Positions 42,619 through 50,556 of a stretch of 64,000 bases of DNA are shown here, piece after piece. The position numbers and the translations under genes were made by a program. Below the pieces are notes generated by a model, which searched no databases, was not told the DNA's origin, and worked only from the letters and a program-made list of their open reading frames with translations. The stretch is from an uncultured Porphyromonadaceae bacterium (GTDB taxonomy: Bacteria > Bacteroidota > Bacteroidia > Bacteroidales > Muribaculaceae): contig CAMTMX010000004.1 in NCBI GenBank assembly GCA_947073495.1, positions 1 through 64,000 on the forward strand, written 5' to 3'. Numbering within the stretch: the stretch's first letter is position 1; each line of letters opens with the position of its first letter.

Positions 42619-43650
42619 CTATTTTAATTTCTTTAAATATTTGTCATACTTAGGCATTGCATCCACAAGTAATGCCCGGCATTCTTCAAGAGTGCCGTGG
42701 AACTCACCTCCCGCTGCTTGAATATGACCACCGCCACCATAGAGATCCTTACAGATTTCCGATACAGGAAATCCATCGCAACTACGTGCCGACACCTTTA
42801 TGCAATCCGGATCTTCACGAAGGAATATACTATAAACCAAACCCTTTATCTCAAGAGGGCGATTTACCAATCCTTCCGAGTCTCCCTTTTCATAATTAAA
42901 TCTGTCAAGATCATCCTTTCCAAGCGTGATGACGGCAGCCTTGTGAGCCGGAAAAATCTCCAACTTTTCAGAAAGCGCATACGCCTCAAGCTTAAGGCTC
43001 CAATATGAACGGGTGTTGAGCGATTCTTTAACTATCGCCTCCTTATCCACACCCTTTTCAAGGAGCCTGATCAATATCTCATACAGATCAGGATGTTTGC
43101 AGTTGACTGTAAAGTTTCTTGTATCGGTAATGATACCGGTCAATATGCACGTTGCGCTATCAAGTCCCATGACAGCATAAAAGCCCATCCCTGCTATCAA
43201 TCTGAACATCAGTTCGCACGTGGAAGACATATCAGGATATGAAATCATCAGATCTGCGAAACGATCCGGCTCTTGATGATGATCGACAAGGACTTTGCGG
43301 CAACGCGCATTTTGAATCACGGGGGCAAGGGAATCCTGTCGTGAAGGAGTATTGAAATCACAACAGATTATCAAATCGGCGTCTGCCACTGTTTTCTGGC
43401 AAAAATCCGGATGACATGTATAGACTCCCATTTCCTTAAATCCGGGCAAAAAAGACAAACAGGCCGGAGCCTTGTCAGGCAAAACGACTGTAGCTTCCTT
43501 TCCTATTGAATGAAGAAGATGAGCCATCCCCAAAGTGCTTCCCACAGCATCCCCGTCAGGACGGACATGACATGTAAGCACAATCTTAGCCGACTCCTCA
43601 ATGAGGCGACGAAACTCCTTTATGCTTTCAGAATCTACAAGTTTATCCAT
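42619..43650 (-). CDS. nrnA: DHH-family phosphoesterase (NrnA type)
   Basis: The 343-residue protein has the DHH domain motifs HVRPDGDAVGSTLGM, ICCDFNTPSR, VDHHQEPDRFADL (the DHH signature) and GIITDTRNF, then the DHHA1 domain with GGGGHIQAAGGEF. NrnA enzymes degrade nanoRNA oligonucleotides and dephosphorylate pAp. A -7 box TATCTTTG (43734-43727, minus strand) lies about 75 bases above the start, back to back with the mazG promoter. Confidence 0.9.
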   Translation of the reverse strand: MDKLVDSESIKEFRRLIEESAKIVLTCHVRPDGDAVGSTLGMAHLLHSIGKEATVVLPDKAPACLSFLPGFKEMGVYTCHPDFCQKTVADADLIICCDFNTPSRQDSLAPVIQNARCRKVLVDHHQEPDRFADLMISYPDMSSTCELMFRLIAGMGFYAVMGLDSATCILTGIITDTRNFTVNCKHPDLYEILIRLLEKGVDKEAIVKESLNTRSYWSLKLEAYALSEKLEIFPAHKAAVITLGKDDLDRFNYEKGDSEGLVNRPLEIKGLVYSIFLREDPDCIKVSARSCDGFPVSEICKDLYGGGGHIQAAGGEFHGTLEECRALLVDAMPKYDKYLKKLK

Positions 43651-43757
43651 ATTTCAACAGAAAGATTCCAGACATATCCATTATTTCAGCAAAAAGATTT
43701 GTCTGTAATATTCCAATTTCAAGCCACAAAGATACAAATAATATCGGAATTTCTATC

Positions 43758-43765
43758 TAACTTTG
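43758..43765 (+). promoter_or_regulatory. Likely -7 box upstream of mazG
   Basis: TAACTTTG matches TAnnTTTG exactly, 29 bases above the first ATG of the mazG frame and 86 above the more likely start. No clear -33 TTTG is seen at the usual distance. Together with TATCTTTG on the other strand at 43734-43727 it marks a divergent promoter region. Confidence 0.4.
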
Positions 43766-43793
43766 CATTCAATTTTAGTTAATTTAAAAAGTC

Positions 43794-44636
43794 ATGGAGC
43801 CAAAATTTCAATATATCGGTGGCTGCAAGGCTTTCCCTCATATAATTCTTATGCATTCAACAGAAGAAAAACTTTCAGCATTCAGTAGAATAATCGAAGT
43901 GCTCGACACTTTAAGGCAACGCTGTCCCTGGGACGCAAAACAGACTAACGAATCCCTTCGTCCAAACACAGTGGAAGAGGTTTACGAACTTGCCGACGCC
44001 TTGATTTCAGAAGATACAAACAATATCAAGAAAGAACTCGGCGACGTGCTTCTTCATGTGTTGTTTTATTCTAAAATAGCAGCAGAAAAAGACCAATTTG
44101 ACATTGCCGACGTCTGCAATTCTCTGGCTGACAAACTGATATTCCGGCATCCCCACATCTATGGAAACGTGCAAGCGGATTCCGCGGAGAAAGTATCACA
44201 AAATTGGGAGGAAATCAAACTAAAGGAAAAAGGAGGCAACAAGACTGTTCTTGCCGGCGTGCCCGGTGCTTTGCCGGCATTGATAAAAGCCAACAGGATT
44301 CAAGAAAAAGCTGCCAATGTGGGATTTGATTGGGAAGACCGCCATCAGGTTTGGGACAAATTAAAAGAAGAAATCGGAGAGGTGGAGCAAGAAATGACAT
44401 CAGGGAATGCCGATGATCTGGAAGGAGAATTCGGCGACTTGCTTTTTGCAGTCGTCAATGCGGCACGCCTTTACGGAGTGAACCCCGAAAATGCTCTTGA
44501 ACGGACCAACCGCAAATTCATTTCAAGATTTAATTACCTGGAACAACAGACAAAAGACAAAGGACTCTCTCTCCGAGACATGACACTCTCCCAGATGGAT
44601 GAAATCTGGAACGAGGCAAAGACTTTTGAAAAGTAA
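43794..44636 (+). CDS. mazG: Nucleoside triphosphate pyrophosphohydrolase MazG
   Basis: The frame has 280 codons, but the MazG family normally begins at what is here M20 (43851, MHSTEEKLSAFSRIIEVLD), so the first 19 residues may be untranslated. Two MazG domains are present: the first with LRQRCPWDAKQTNESLRPNT and VEEVYELADALI (Glu residues for metal), the second with DWEDRHQVWDKLKEEIGEVE and EGEFGDLLFAVVNAARL. It hydrolyses non-canonical or excess NTPs. It heads a + strand run with topB, 35 bases downstream. Confidence 0.9.
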   Translation: MEPKFQYIGGCKAFPHIILMHSTEEKLSAFSRIIEVLDTLRQRCPWDAKQTNESLRPNTVEEVYELADALISEDTNNIKKELGDVLLHVLFYSKIAAEKDQFDIADVCNSLADKLIFRHPHIYGNVQADSAEKVSQNWEEIKLKEKGGNKTVLAGVPGALPALIKANRIQEKAANVGFDWEDRHQVWDKLKEEIGEVEQEMTSGNADDLEGEFGDLLFAVVNAARLYGVNPENALERTNRKFISRFNYLEQQTKDKGLSLRDMTLSQMDEIWNEAKTFEK

Positions 44637-44671
44637 AGTCCGGGACAAAACTTAAACCTATCAAACAAAGA

Positions 44672-46579
44672 ATGATACTTTGCATCACCGAGAAACCAAG
44701 CGTGGGGAGCGACATAGCCAAAATATTAGGAGCCACAACAAGACGCGACGGATATTTTGAGGGAAACGGTTATTGCGTGACGTGGACTTTCGGACATCTC
44801 TGTTGTCTGAAAGAGCCTGCCGACTATTGCAACGAATGGAAGCGATGGTCGCTCTCCTCATTGCCGATGATTCCTCCCAGGTTTGGCATAAAGCTTATTC
44901 CAAGCGAGTCGTATAAACGTCAATTTGAAACAATTAAAAACTTGATTGAACAATGTGACAAAATTGTAAACTGCGGTGATGCCGGACAGGAAGGCGAACT
45001 TATACAAAGATGGGTGATGCAGAAAGCCGGTTGCAAGAAACCTGTGGAAAGACTTTGGATAAGTTCTTTGACTGATGAGGCAATAAAAGAGGGGTTTGAA
45101 AATCTTCGACCGGAAAAAGATCTTGAGCCTTTGTATCTCGCAGGTCTGTGTAGGGCGATAGGCGACTGGGTGTTGGGGTTGAATGCAACACGACTATACT
45201 CTTTAAAATATGGAATCCGGGGACAGGTTTTGTCGATCGGCAGGGTTCAGACACCGACTCTCGCACTTGTGGTGGCAAGACAACTTGAGATTGAAAATTT
45301 TATTCCCAAAGACTACTGGGAACTTAAGACGATCTATCGCGACACACTTTTCTCCGCAACCGGAAAGACATTTGACAAAGAAGAAAAAGGGGCTGAAATT
45401 GTTGACAGAATAAAGGATCTCCCTCTTACGGTCACAGATGTGACGAAAAAAGCCGGGAAAGAAGCTCCCCCGAGATTGTTTGATCTTACTTCCTTGCAAG
45501 TGGAATGCAACAAAAAGTTGAATCTCGGTGCTGAAGACACTTTAAAAACCATACAAAGTCTTTATGAGAAAAAAGTAACGACATACCCCCGAGTTGACAC
45601 GACATATCTCACGGATGATATGTATGGCAAATGTGGAGGTATCCTCAATTCCCTTAAAGATTACCAAACTCTCATGGTGCCCCTGAGAGGGAAGAAACTT
45701 AAAAAAAGCAAAAAGGTTTTCGACAACTCCAAAGTGACCGACCACCATGCAATAATCCCTACAGGACAACCACTTCCCGACAACCTCAGCAAGACTGAGA
45801 GGGATGTTTTCAACCTGATCGCGCTGAGATTTATTTCTGTATTTTTCCCCGATTGTTCTTTTGAACAGACCGTTGTCAATGCAAAGGTAGACAACATAAA
45901 TTTCAAAGCCACTGGGAAACTTATCCTCGATCCGGGCTGGAAAATTGTATATGCAGGTGAAAAGAAAAACGAAGAAAACGATAAGGAAGATGACGACTCA
46001 TCGACAATTCTCCCTGCTTTTACAAAAGGGGAAAGCGGCTCCCATTGTCCGAAACTTATGAAAAAAACCACCCAGCCGCCCAAATATTATACAGAAGGCA
46101 CTCTCCTTAAGGCAATGGAGACTGCCGGAGCCTCAGTAGAGGATGAAGACCTTCGAGACGCACTTAAAGCAAACGGCATAGGGCGCCCCTCTACACGTGC
46201 CGCCATAATTGAAATCCTATACAAAAGAGGATACATCATAAAAGAAAGAAAGTCTTTAAGGGCAACCCCCGCAGCTATCGAGCTTATTTCATTGATTAAA
46301 GAAGAGCTTCTCAAAAGCGCAAAACTCACAGGCATCTGGGAAGGAAAGTTAAGACAAATTGAAAAAGAGGAATATAGCGCACAAGAGTTTATAGCCCAGA
46401 TCAAGCAGATGATCTCTGAAATAACCTTGTCGGTAATGCAGGATTCCTCCAACCGAAGGATAGTGGCGGAACAATCAACTTCCCCTCAGGACGTTGAAAA
46501 GAAAACCTCAAAGACAAACAAAAAAAGCGGTGCCACACGAAAGAAAAGTAAAAAACAAAATGAAAATCAAGAGGAGTGA
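44672..46579 (+). CDS. topB: DNA topoisomerase III (type IA)
   Basis: The 635-residue protein has a Toprim domain (about 1-150; CITEKPSVGSDIAKILG, NCGDAGQEGELIQRW with the metal-binding acidic residues) and the type IA central domain. The active-site tyrosine is Y305 in TTYPRVDTTYL, with IGRPSTRAAIIEILYKRGYI later. The C-terminus is a short Lys-rich tail (KKTSKTNKKSGATRKKSKKQ), and no zinc-finger domains are present, as expected for TopB. It decatenates and relaxes DNA. The Bacteroidales carry several copies on mobile elements, but this one sits among housekeeping genes with no mobile features. Confidence 0.92.
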   Translation: MILCITEKPSVGSDIAKILGATTRRDGYFEGNGYCVTWTFGHLCCLKEPADYCNEWKRWSLSSLPMIPPRFGIKLIPSESYKRQFETIKNLIEQCDKIVNCGDAGQEGELIQRWVMQKAGCKKPVERLWISSLTDEAIKEGFENLRPEKDLEPLYLAGLCRAIGDWVLGLNATRLYSLKYGIRGQVLSIGRVQTPTLALVVARQLEIENFIPKDYWELKTIYRDTLFSATGKTFDKEEKGAEIVDRIKDLPLTVTDVTKKAGKEAPPRLFDLTSLQVECNKKLNLGAEDTLKTIQSLYEKKVTTYPRVDTTYLTDDMYGKCGGILNSLKDYQTLMVPLRGKKLKKSKKVFDNSKVTDHHAIIPTGQPLPDNLSKTERDVFNLIALRFISVFFPDCSFEQTVVNAKVDNINFKATGKLILDPGWKIVYAGEKKNEENDKEDDDSSTILPAFTKGESGSHCPKLMKKTTQPPKYYTEGTLLKAMETAGASVEDEDLRDALKANGIGRPSTRAAIIEILYKRGYIIKERKSLRATPAAIELISLIKEELLKSAKLTGIWEGKLRQIEKEEYSAQEFIAQIKQMISEITLSVMQDSSNRRIVAEQSTSPQDVEKKTSKTNKKSGATRKKSKKQNENQEE

Positions 46580-46592
46580 TTGTTGATATAGT

Positions 46593-46829
46593 ATGATTAA
46601 TATGGAAACAACTCACATCACTACAAATCTTTTGATTCAATACATATTGGTTGGAGCCATTCTATTGGCTACAACCGTATGGATTATATGGAAACTTATT
46701 AAAATTAAAAAAAACGGGCCTAAATCATGCTGCGGTTGTTCATTGTCTGAATCTTGCGGAAAAAAGGCATTGAAGACCAAATCTGAGTCAACCGGGTATT
46801 GCTCTTCACATGACAAACCTCATAAATAA
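46593..46829 (+). CDS. FeoB-associated Cys-rich membrane protein
   Basis: The 78-residue protein has one N-terminal membrane helix (about 14-36, LIQYILVGAILLATTVWIIW) and a short cytoplasmic tail with SCCGCSLSESCGKK and a further YCSSH. This pattern is that of the small Cys-rich proteins that usually follow feoB and are thought to aid iron uptake. No feoB lies nearby; the gene starts 13 bases after topB. M4 (46602) is an alternative start. Confidence 0.7.
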   Translation: MINMETTHITTNLLIQYILVGAILLATTVWIIWKLIKIKKNGPKSCCGCSLSESCGKKALKTKSESTGYCSSHDKPHK

Positions 46830-46838
46830 AAACTCACC

Positions 46839-47438
46839 ATGAAAACAATAAAGATATGGAACGATAATGCATCATCCCGTCAACTTGACGAGATATGCGC
46901 AAATCTTGAGTCTGGGAAAAGCATGATCACCCCTACCGACACACTTTACGCTATCGCATGCGACGCTTTAAACCCAAAAGCAATCGAACATATTTGCAGG
47001 CTAAAGGGGATCAATCCGGAAAAGACCAACCTGTCGATTATATGTAGTGATATTTCAATGGCGTCAGAATATGCCCGTTATGACAACTATGCTTTCCGGC
47101 TTCTAAAAGACTATACCCCCGGTCCATTTACATTTCTATTCAAATCGGCATCCTCCTTACCCAAAGCTTTTAAAGGAAGAAAGGTTGTAGGTGTCAGGAT
47201 TCCTGACAACAAGCTATGTCGCGACATAGTTGAAAGGCTTGGTCATCCGATATTATCAACATCTATAGAATTTGAAAACGATGATTACGCCCGGGATCCG
47301 GGGTTAATTGCAGAGGCTTATGAGGATAAAGTCGATTTCATGCTTGAAGGAAACGATGGAGACACACAACCGTCAACCATCATAGACTGCACGGGATCTT
47401 CCCCTGAAATTATACGACAAGGTAAAGGTGAGATATGA
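46839..47438 (+). CDS. Sua5/YciO/YrdC-family protein (threonylcarbamoyl-AMP synthase type)
   Basis: The 199-residue protein has the YrdC fold: MITPTDTLYAIACDALNPKA, ICRLKGINPEKTNLSIIC (the KxR-type RNA/ATP-binding part is only partly kept), TPGPFTFLFKS and VGVRIPDN with HPILSTS. The family makes threonylcarbamoyl-AMP for the t6A modification of tRNAs that read ANN codons. The sequence is closer to the YciO branch than to the classical KRP/SUA5 signature, so a related role is possible. It is probably in the mazG-topB transcript. Confidence 0.82.
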   Translation: MKTIKIWNDNASSRQLDEICANLESGKSMITPTDTLYAIACDALNPKAIEHICRLKGINPEKTNLSIICSDISMASEYARYDNYAFRLLKDYTPGPFTFLFKSASSLPKAFKGRKVVGVRIPDNKLCRDIVERLGHPILSTSIEFENDDYARDPGLIAEAYEDKVDFMLEGNDGDTQPSTIIDCTGSSPEIIRQGKGEI

Positions 47439-47520
47439 TACCCAGCCTAAGAGCACGTTCCTTAAAATTTCATCATAAAAAAAACGATCACGGCTTTGTA
47501 GAATAATTTAAAGGAAAGTA

Positions 47521-47554
47521 TTGTTGCAATTATGGAATTATTTCCTTAATTTTG
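47521..47554 (+). promoter_or_regulatory. Predicted promoter of mdh
   Basis: TGTTG (ending at 47526) stands 20 bases before TAATTTTG (47547-47554). The -7 box is exact and the -33 box is one base off TTTG. The leader would be about 105 bases. Confidence 0.5.
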
Positions 47555-47667
47555 CAATGGAAGATTTATGAGGGCTTTTCAATATTGGCAAATATATTCC
47601 AACTAACCTTCGCCCTCTTGTCAAGACAAACAACCATAATATATATAACCTTAAATTTTAAGAAGTT

Positions 47668-48597
47668 ATGTCAAAAGTAACAGTTGTGGGCGCCGGCAAT
47701 GTAGGCGCAACTGCAGCAAATGTTATCGCTCTTCGCGAAATTGCTGACGAAGTGGTAATGATCGATATCAAAGAAGGCGTTTCTGAAGGAAAAGCCATGG
47801 ACATGATGCAGACAGCAAATCTGCTCGACATGAACACACGTATCAGCGGTGTTACCAACAACTATGAAGCTACTAAAGACAGCGATGTTGTTGTGATCAC
47901 ATCAGGAATTCCACGTAAGCCGGGTATGACTCGTGAAGAGCTCATCGGTGTTAACGCAGGAATCGTCAAGCAAGTGACTGAAAGCGTTCTCGCTCACAGC
48001 CCCAACGCAGTTATCGTCTGCGTTTCCAACCCAATGGACACAATGACATATCTTATCCACAAGGTATCCGGTCTTCCCAAAAACCGCATCATCGGTATGG
48101 GTGGAGCTCTCGACAGCAGCCGTTTCAAATATTATCTCAGCAAAGCCCTCAACGCCAACCCCAATGAGGTAGAAGGCTTTGTTATCGGTGGTCACGGTGA
48201 CACTACCATGATACCTATGAAGCGTTTTGCTACTCTTCGCGGCATTCCAGTCAGCGAGTTCCTTTCTGCTGAAGAGCTCGATAAAGTAGCAGCCGACACT
48301 ATGGTAGGTGGCGCCACTCTTACCAAGCTTCTCGGAACATCCGCATGGTATGCTCCTGGCGCTGCAACTGCTGAAGTTGTTGAGGCTGTTATCCACGATC
48401 AAGATGCTGTCATCCCATGTTCTGCCCTTCTCGACGGCGAATACGGAGAGAAAGATCTCTGCATCGGCGTACCTTGCGTCCTTGGCAAAGGCGGCATCAA
48501 GAAAATTCTTGAAATCGAACTCAATGAAGAGGAGAAAGCGCTCTTCAAGAAAAGCGCTGAGGCTGTCCACAAAACCAATGCAGCTCTTCCCTGCTGA
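47668..48597 (+). CDS. mdh: Malate dehydrogenase
   Basis: The 309-residue protein has the NAD-binding VTVVGAGNVGATAAN, the substrate Arg in GIPRKPGMTREEL, CVSNPMDTMTYL, LDSSRFKYYLS and the catalytic His in GGHGDTTMIPM. Arg rather than Gln in the substrate loop marks malate rather than lactate specificity. It belongs to the LDH-like MDH group common in Bacteroidetes. It works in the branched fermentative route to succinate and propionate. It is a single-gene unit with its own promoter and strong terminator, and its codon use (GGC/GCC, CTC) suggests high expression. Confidence 0.95.
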   Translation: MSKVTVVGAGNVGATAANVIALREIADEVVMIDIKEGVSEGKAMDMMQTANLLDMNTRISGVTNNYEATKDSDVVVITSGIPRKPGMTREELIGVNAGIVKQVTESVLAHSPNAVIVCVSNPMDTMTYLIHKVSGLPKNRIIGMGGALDSSRFKYYLSKALNANPNEVEGFVIGGHGDTTMIPMKRFATLRGIPVSEFLSAEELDKVAADTMVGGATLTKLLGTSAWYAPGAATAEVVEAVIHDQDAVIPCSALLDGEYGEKDLCIGVPCVLGKGGIKKILEIELNEEEKALFKKSAEAVHKTNAALPC

Positions 48598-48613
48598 TCA
48601 ATTTAAAAGCAAC

Positions 48614-48650
48614 AAAAAAATCCGGATGCACATTGCGTCCGGATTTTTTT
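48614..48650 (+). terminator. Strong terminator after mdh
   Basis: AAAAAATCCGGATGC and GCGTCCGGATTTTTT form a stem of 8 GC-rich core pairs flanked by A and T runs, a classic intrinsic terminator that may serve both strands. Confidence 0.88.
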
Positions 48651-48690
48651 ATCATAATGTAGTTGGAGCGACTAAGGCACACCCAATTGG

Positions 48691-48960
48691 TCAAGGGTTT
48701 ATCAATTGGAAAGCAATAAAGACCGCTATGATTGCCAAGACGGTAAGGATTCCAAACACAAATGCACATAGCTGTAAAGTTTTTGCAGCCGGCTGACTCA
48801 ACCTCATTATATAGACAGCAACCAACTCACAGAATGCCTCCATAAACATAAAAAATAGAGGGATAAAAGTCCACCATACCGTTCTGAATACCGACAGGAC
48901 CACTATCACAAATATCGTCAATATCATGCCACCCCATGCGGCAGGTTTGGAATTCAGCAT
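48691..48960 (-). CDS. Small membrane protein of unknown function
   Basis: The 89-residue protein has three hydrophobic segments (about 9-25 GGMILTIFVIVVLSVFR, 28-50 WWTFIPLFFMFMEAFCELV, 65-88 CAFVFGILTVLAIIAVFIAF). No family is recognised. It runs against mdh, with the mdh terminator between them. Confidence 0.55.
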   Translation of the reverse strand: MLNSKPAAWGGMILTIFVIVVLSVFRTVWWTFIPLFFMFMEAFCELVAVYIMRLSQPAAKTLQLCAFVFGILTVLAIIAVFIAFQLINP

Positions 48961-49155
48961 CTTACGTTAAATTTATAAGTTTATATTATCAACAATAACG
49001 AATATAAGTGGAAAGATTTGAAGAGAAAGCTAAAGGCTAATACCAACTTAAATTGACAGCCGTATCAATCAAATCTACAACTTACGACCATTAATCATAA
49101 AACGAATTTGCGAAACTAAAATTATACCGTATATCGCATCAATTTCAGGAACTCA

Positions 49156-50022
49156 TTATTTTAACAATTTAAAGCCATAAGACCTCCCGCTTTCTGCAGT
49201 CACAAGCAAAAAATAGAATCCGTTCGGCATGCCATCAAGTTTTATATAAATCACATTAGTCCCGTCTGTTTTAAACGCATCGACCTTGGAACCTTGTAGA
49301 TTGTAAATGCTATACATTGCAATATCCTCAAACATCACCACTTCATAGTGACCGCCGCCCAGACATTTTATAGAATTGGATTCCTGAATAAATCCATTAT
49401 CAATTTTTCTACTCGCCGTCAAATCAGATGCATTGGCTCCTTCTATAATTTGATTGAGGAATGAGAACGCAGGTTCATCACCCCAATCTTTCTCCTCTTG
49501 AAGAGGCTTTTCGCCGGGATCAGACAAATCAGGAAATTCAATAGCATTATTTCTGAAATATCTTCCATGAAAATCATTTCTCAATAGATTTTCTATATCG
49601 TTTTCTATATTAGACCAAGCAAATATGGCATCAGCCGGAACTCGGGAATCGTATCGGACAATCTCTATTTCCCTGGCATACTTTTTCAATAAAGAAATTG
49701 AACCCGTGTCCAATCCATTTATGTCAAATTTTTTGTTTCTGTCGTATGCCAATATCGGGAACGCCTTATTTTCTGCAGAAACCACTACAAATCCATTATC
49801 CGCAGCATTGAACACGTAAAATGGAGGGAACAACCTCCCTGTTGTCAAATTCCTGCCATTATATACGAGATCCGGCACAGAAATCACATCCCCGCAGACA
49901 GCATTGAAAAATGTCTTGGCGATGCGTTCAGCTTCCTTGCGGGAGACAGTTTCTGACAAAACATCAGAAATGCCAACGACAGACATTATTAAGAGTATGT
50001 ATAATTTTAGCCACATATACAT
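49156..50022 (-). CDS. Stand-alone protease-propeptide (Spi-like) protein with type A sorting domain
   Basis: The 288-residue protein has a signal peptide (about 1-22) and an N-terminal region like the propeptide/inhibitor of C10 (streptopain) proteases (about 25-115; RKEAERIAKTFFNAVCGD, PPFYVFNAADNGFVVVSAEN and PILAYDRNKKFDI). An acidic spacer follows, then a C-terminal sorting-type domain (about 215-288; YEVVMFEDIAMYSIYNLQGS, NGFYFLLVTAESGRSYGFKL). No catalytic Cys/His protease domain lies between them. It could be an inhibitor of C10 proteases on the surface, or a protease that has lost its catalytic part. An intrinsic terminator lies just upstream. Confidence 0.75.
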   Translation of the reverse strand: MYMWLKLYILLIMSVVGISDVLSETVSRKEAERIAKTFFNAVCGDVISVPDLVYNGRNLTTGRLFPPFYVFNAADNGFVVVSAENKAFPILAYDRNKKFDINGLDTGSISLLKKYAREIEIVRYDSRVPADAIFAWSNIENDIENLLRNDFHGRYFRNNAIEFPDLSDPGEKPLQEEKDWGDEPAFSFLNQIIEGANASDLTASRKIDNGFIQESNSIKCLGGGHYEVVMFEDIAMYSIYNLQGSKVDAFKTDGTNVIYIKLDGMPNGFYFLLVTAESGRSYGFKLLK

Positions 50023-50054
50023 TTAAAACGTATGAACTTCTACATAATTATAAA

Positions 50055-50096
50055 AAGCATTCCGGAGAGGACAGACACCTCGTTTCCGGAATGCTT
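50055..50096 (-). terminator. Stem-loop with U tract just above the propeptide gene
   Basis: AAGCATTCCGGA (50055-50066) pairs perfectly with TCCGGAATGCTT (50085-50096). On the minus strand TTTTTATAATTATG follows, which fits an intrinsic terminator. It would stop transcripts from the right, only about 30 bases above the gene starting at 50022, so it could act as an attenuator of that gene. Confidence 0.65.
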
Positions 50097-50231
50097 CCGA
50101 CAAGTCATATTTTTTGTAAATAATAATTCAGGGATGGCAGATCAACCTCTGATCTGCAGATTTTCATCTCTAATATTTCCAGAAAATATTAGACTAAATA
50201 ACATATAGTTGAGCAGGCTATGAAGATACAA

Positions 50232-50269
50232 AACGGCTACAAAGACTCTCATGAATCTTCGTAGCCGTT
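50232..50269 (-). terminator. Terminator of the predicted ncRNA
   Basis: AACGGCTAC (50232-50240) pairs with GTAGCCGTT (50261-50269), extended by AAGA/TCTT. On the minus strand a T run follows (TTTTG). It ends the transcript that starts near 50484. Confidence 0.7.
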
Positions 50270-50484
50270 AATTTATTATTGAATTTGAGGTCCCATATTT
50301 TGAATCATTAAATATGCGGTATGCGTTCTAACACATGAACACACACAACAAATGATTCTACAGACGGGACATAGAATTGTCTAACATACCTAAGGAGAAG
50401 AGCCGTCCCATTACTTTCAGCCCTGTTTATGAGCCGAATTGCCAAGGTAATGTAATCTCCCACGCAAGGCTTTCACCTACGTTT
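50232..50484 (-). ncRNA. Predicted independent non-coding RNA of about 250 nt
   Basis: The minus-strand stretch has its own exact promoter (50522-50491) and an intrinsic terminator, but no substantial open frame; the longest start-to-stop piece visible is about nine codons. The predicted RNA folds locally into CGCAA ... TTGCG around GTAGGTGAAAGCC (5' end), CATTAC ... GTAATG, and GGGAC ... GTCCC. It does not match tmRNA, RNase P RNA, the SRP RNA or a riboswitch that I can recall. A regulatory RNA, or a class I do not recognise (6S-like RNAs of Bacteroidetes included), is possible. Confidence 0.5.
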
Positions 50485-50490
50485 GCGCTA

Positions 50491-50522
50491 CAAAATTATA
50501 TAATAAAACGCATCTTTCCAAA
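50491..50522 (-). promoter_or_regulatory. Promoter of the predicted ncRNA
   Basis: TTTG (50522-50519), a 20-base spacer and TAATTTTG (50498-50491) match the consensus exactly on the minus strand. The -33 box lies in the loop of the MFS-gene terminator, so the two elements are interleaved. Confidence 0.65.
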
Positions 50523-50538
50523 CAGAAAGATGCGTTTT
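50505..50538. terminator. Terminator of the MFS transporter gene
   Basis: AAAACGCATCTTTC (50505-50518) and GAAAGATGCGTTTT (50525-50538) form a perfect 14-bp stem with a 6-base loop just after the gene ending at 50557. T-rich sequence follows on both strands. Confidence 0.85.
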
Positions 50539-50556
50539 ATTATCAAGACTACATTT

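Noticed and set aside
50232..50484. Assignment of the RNA to tmRNA, RNase P, SRP RNA or cobalamin riboswitch
   Set aside because: The conserved core words of these families are absent; the GGTGAAAGCC segment alone is not enough to call a cobalamin riboswitch.
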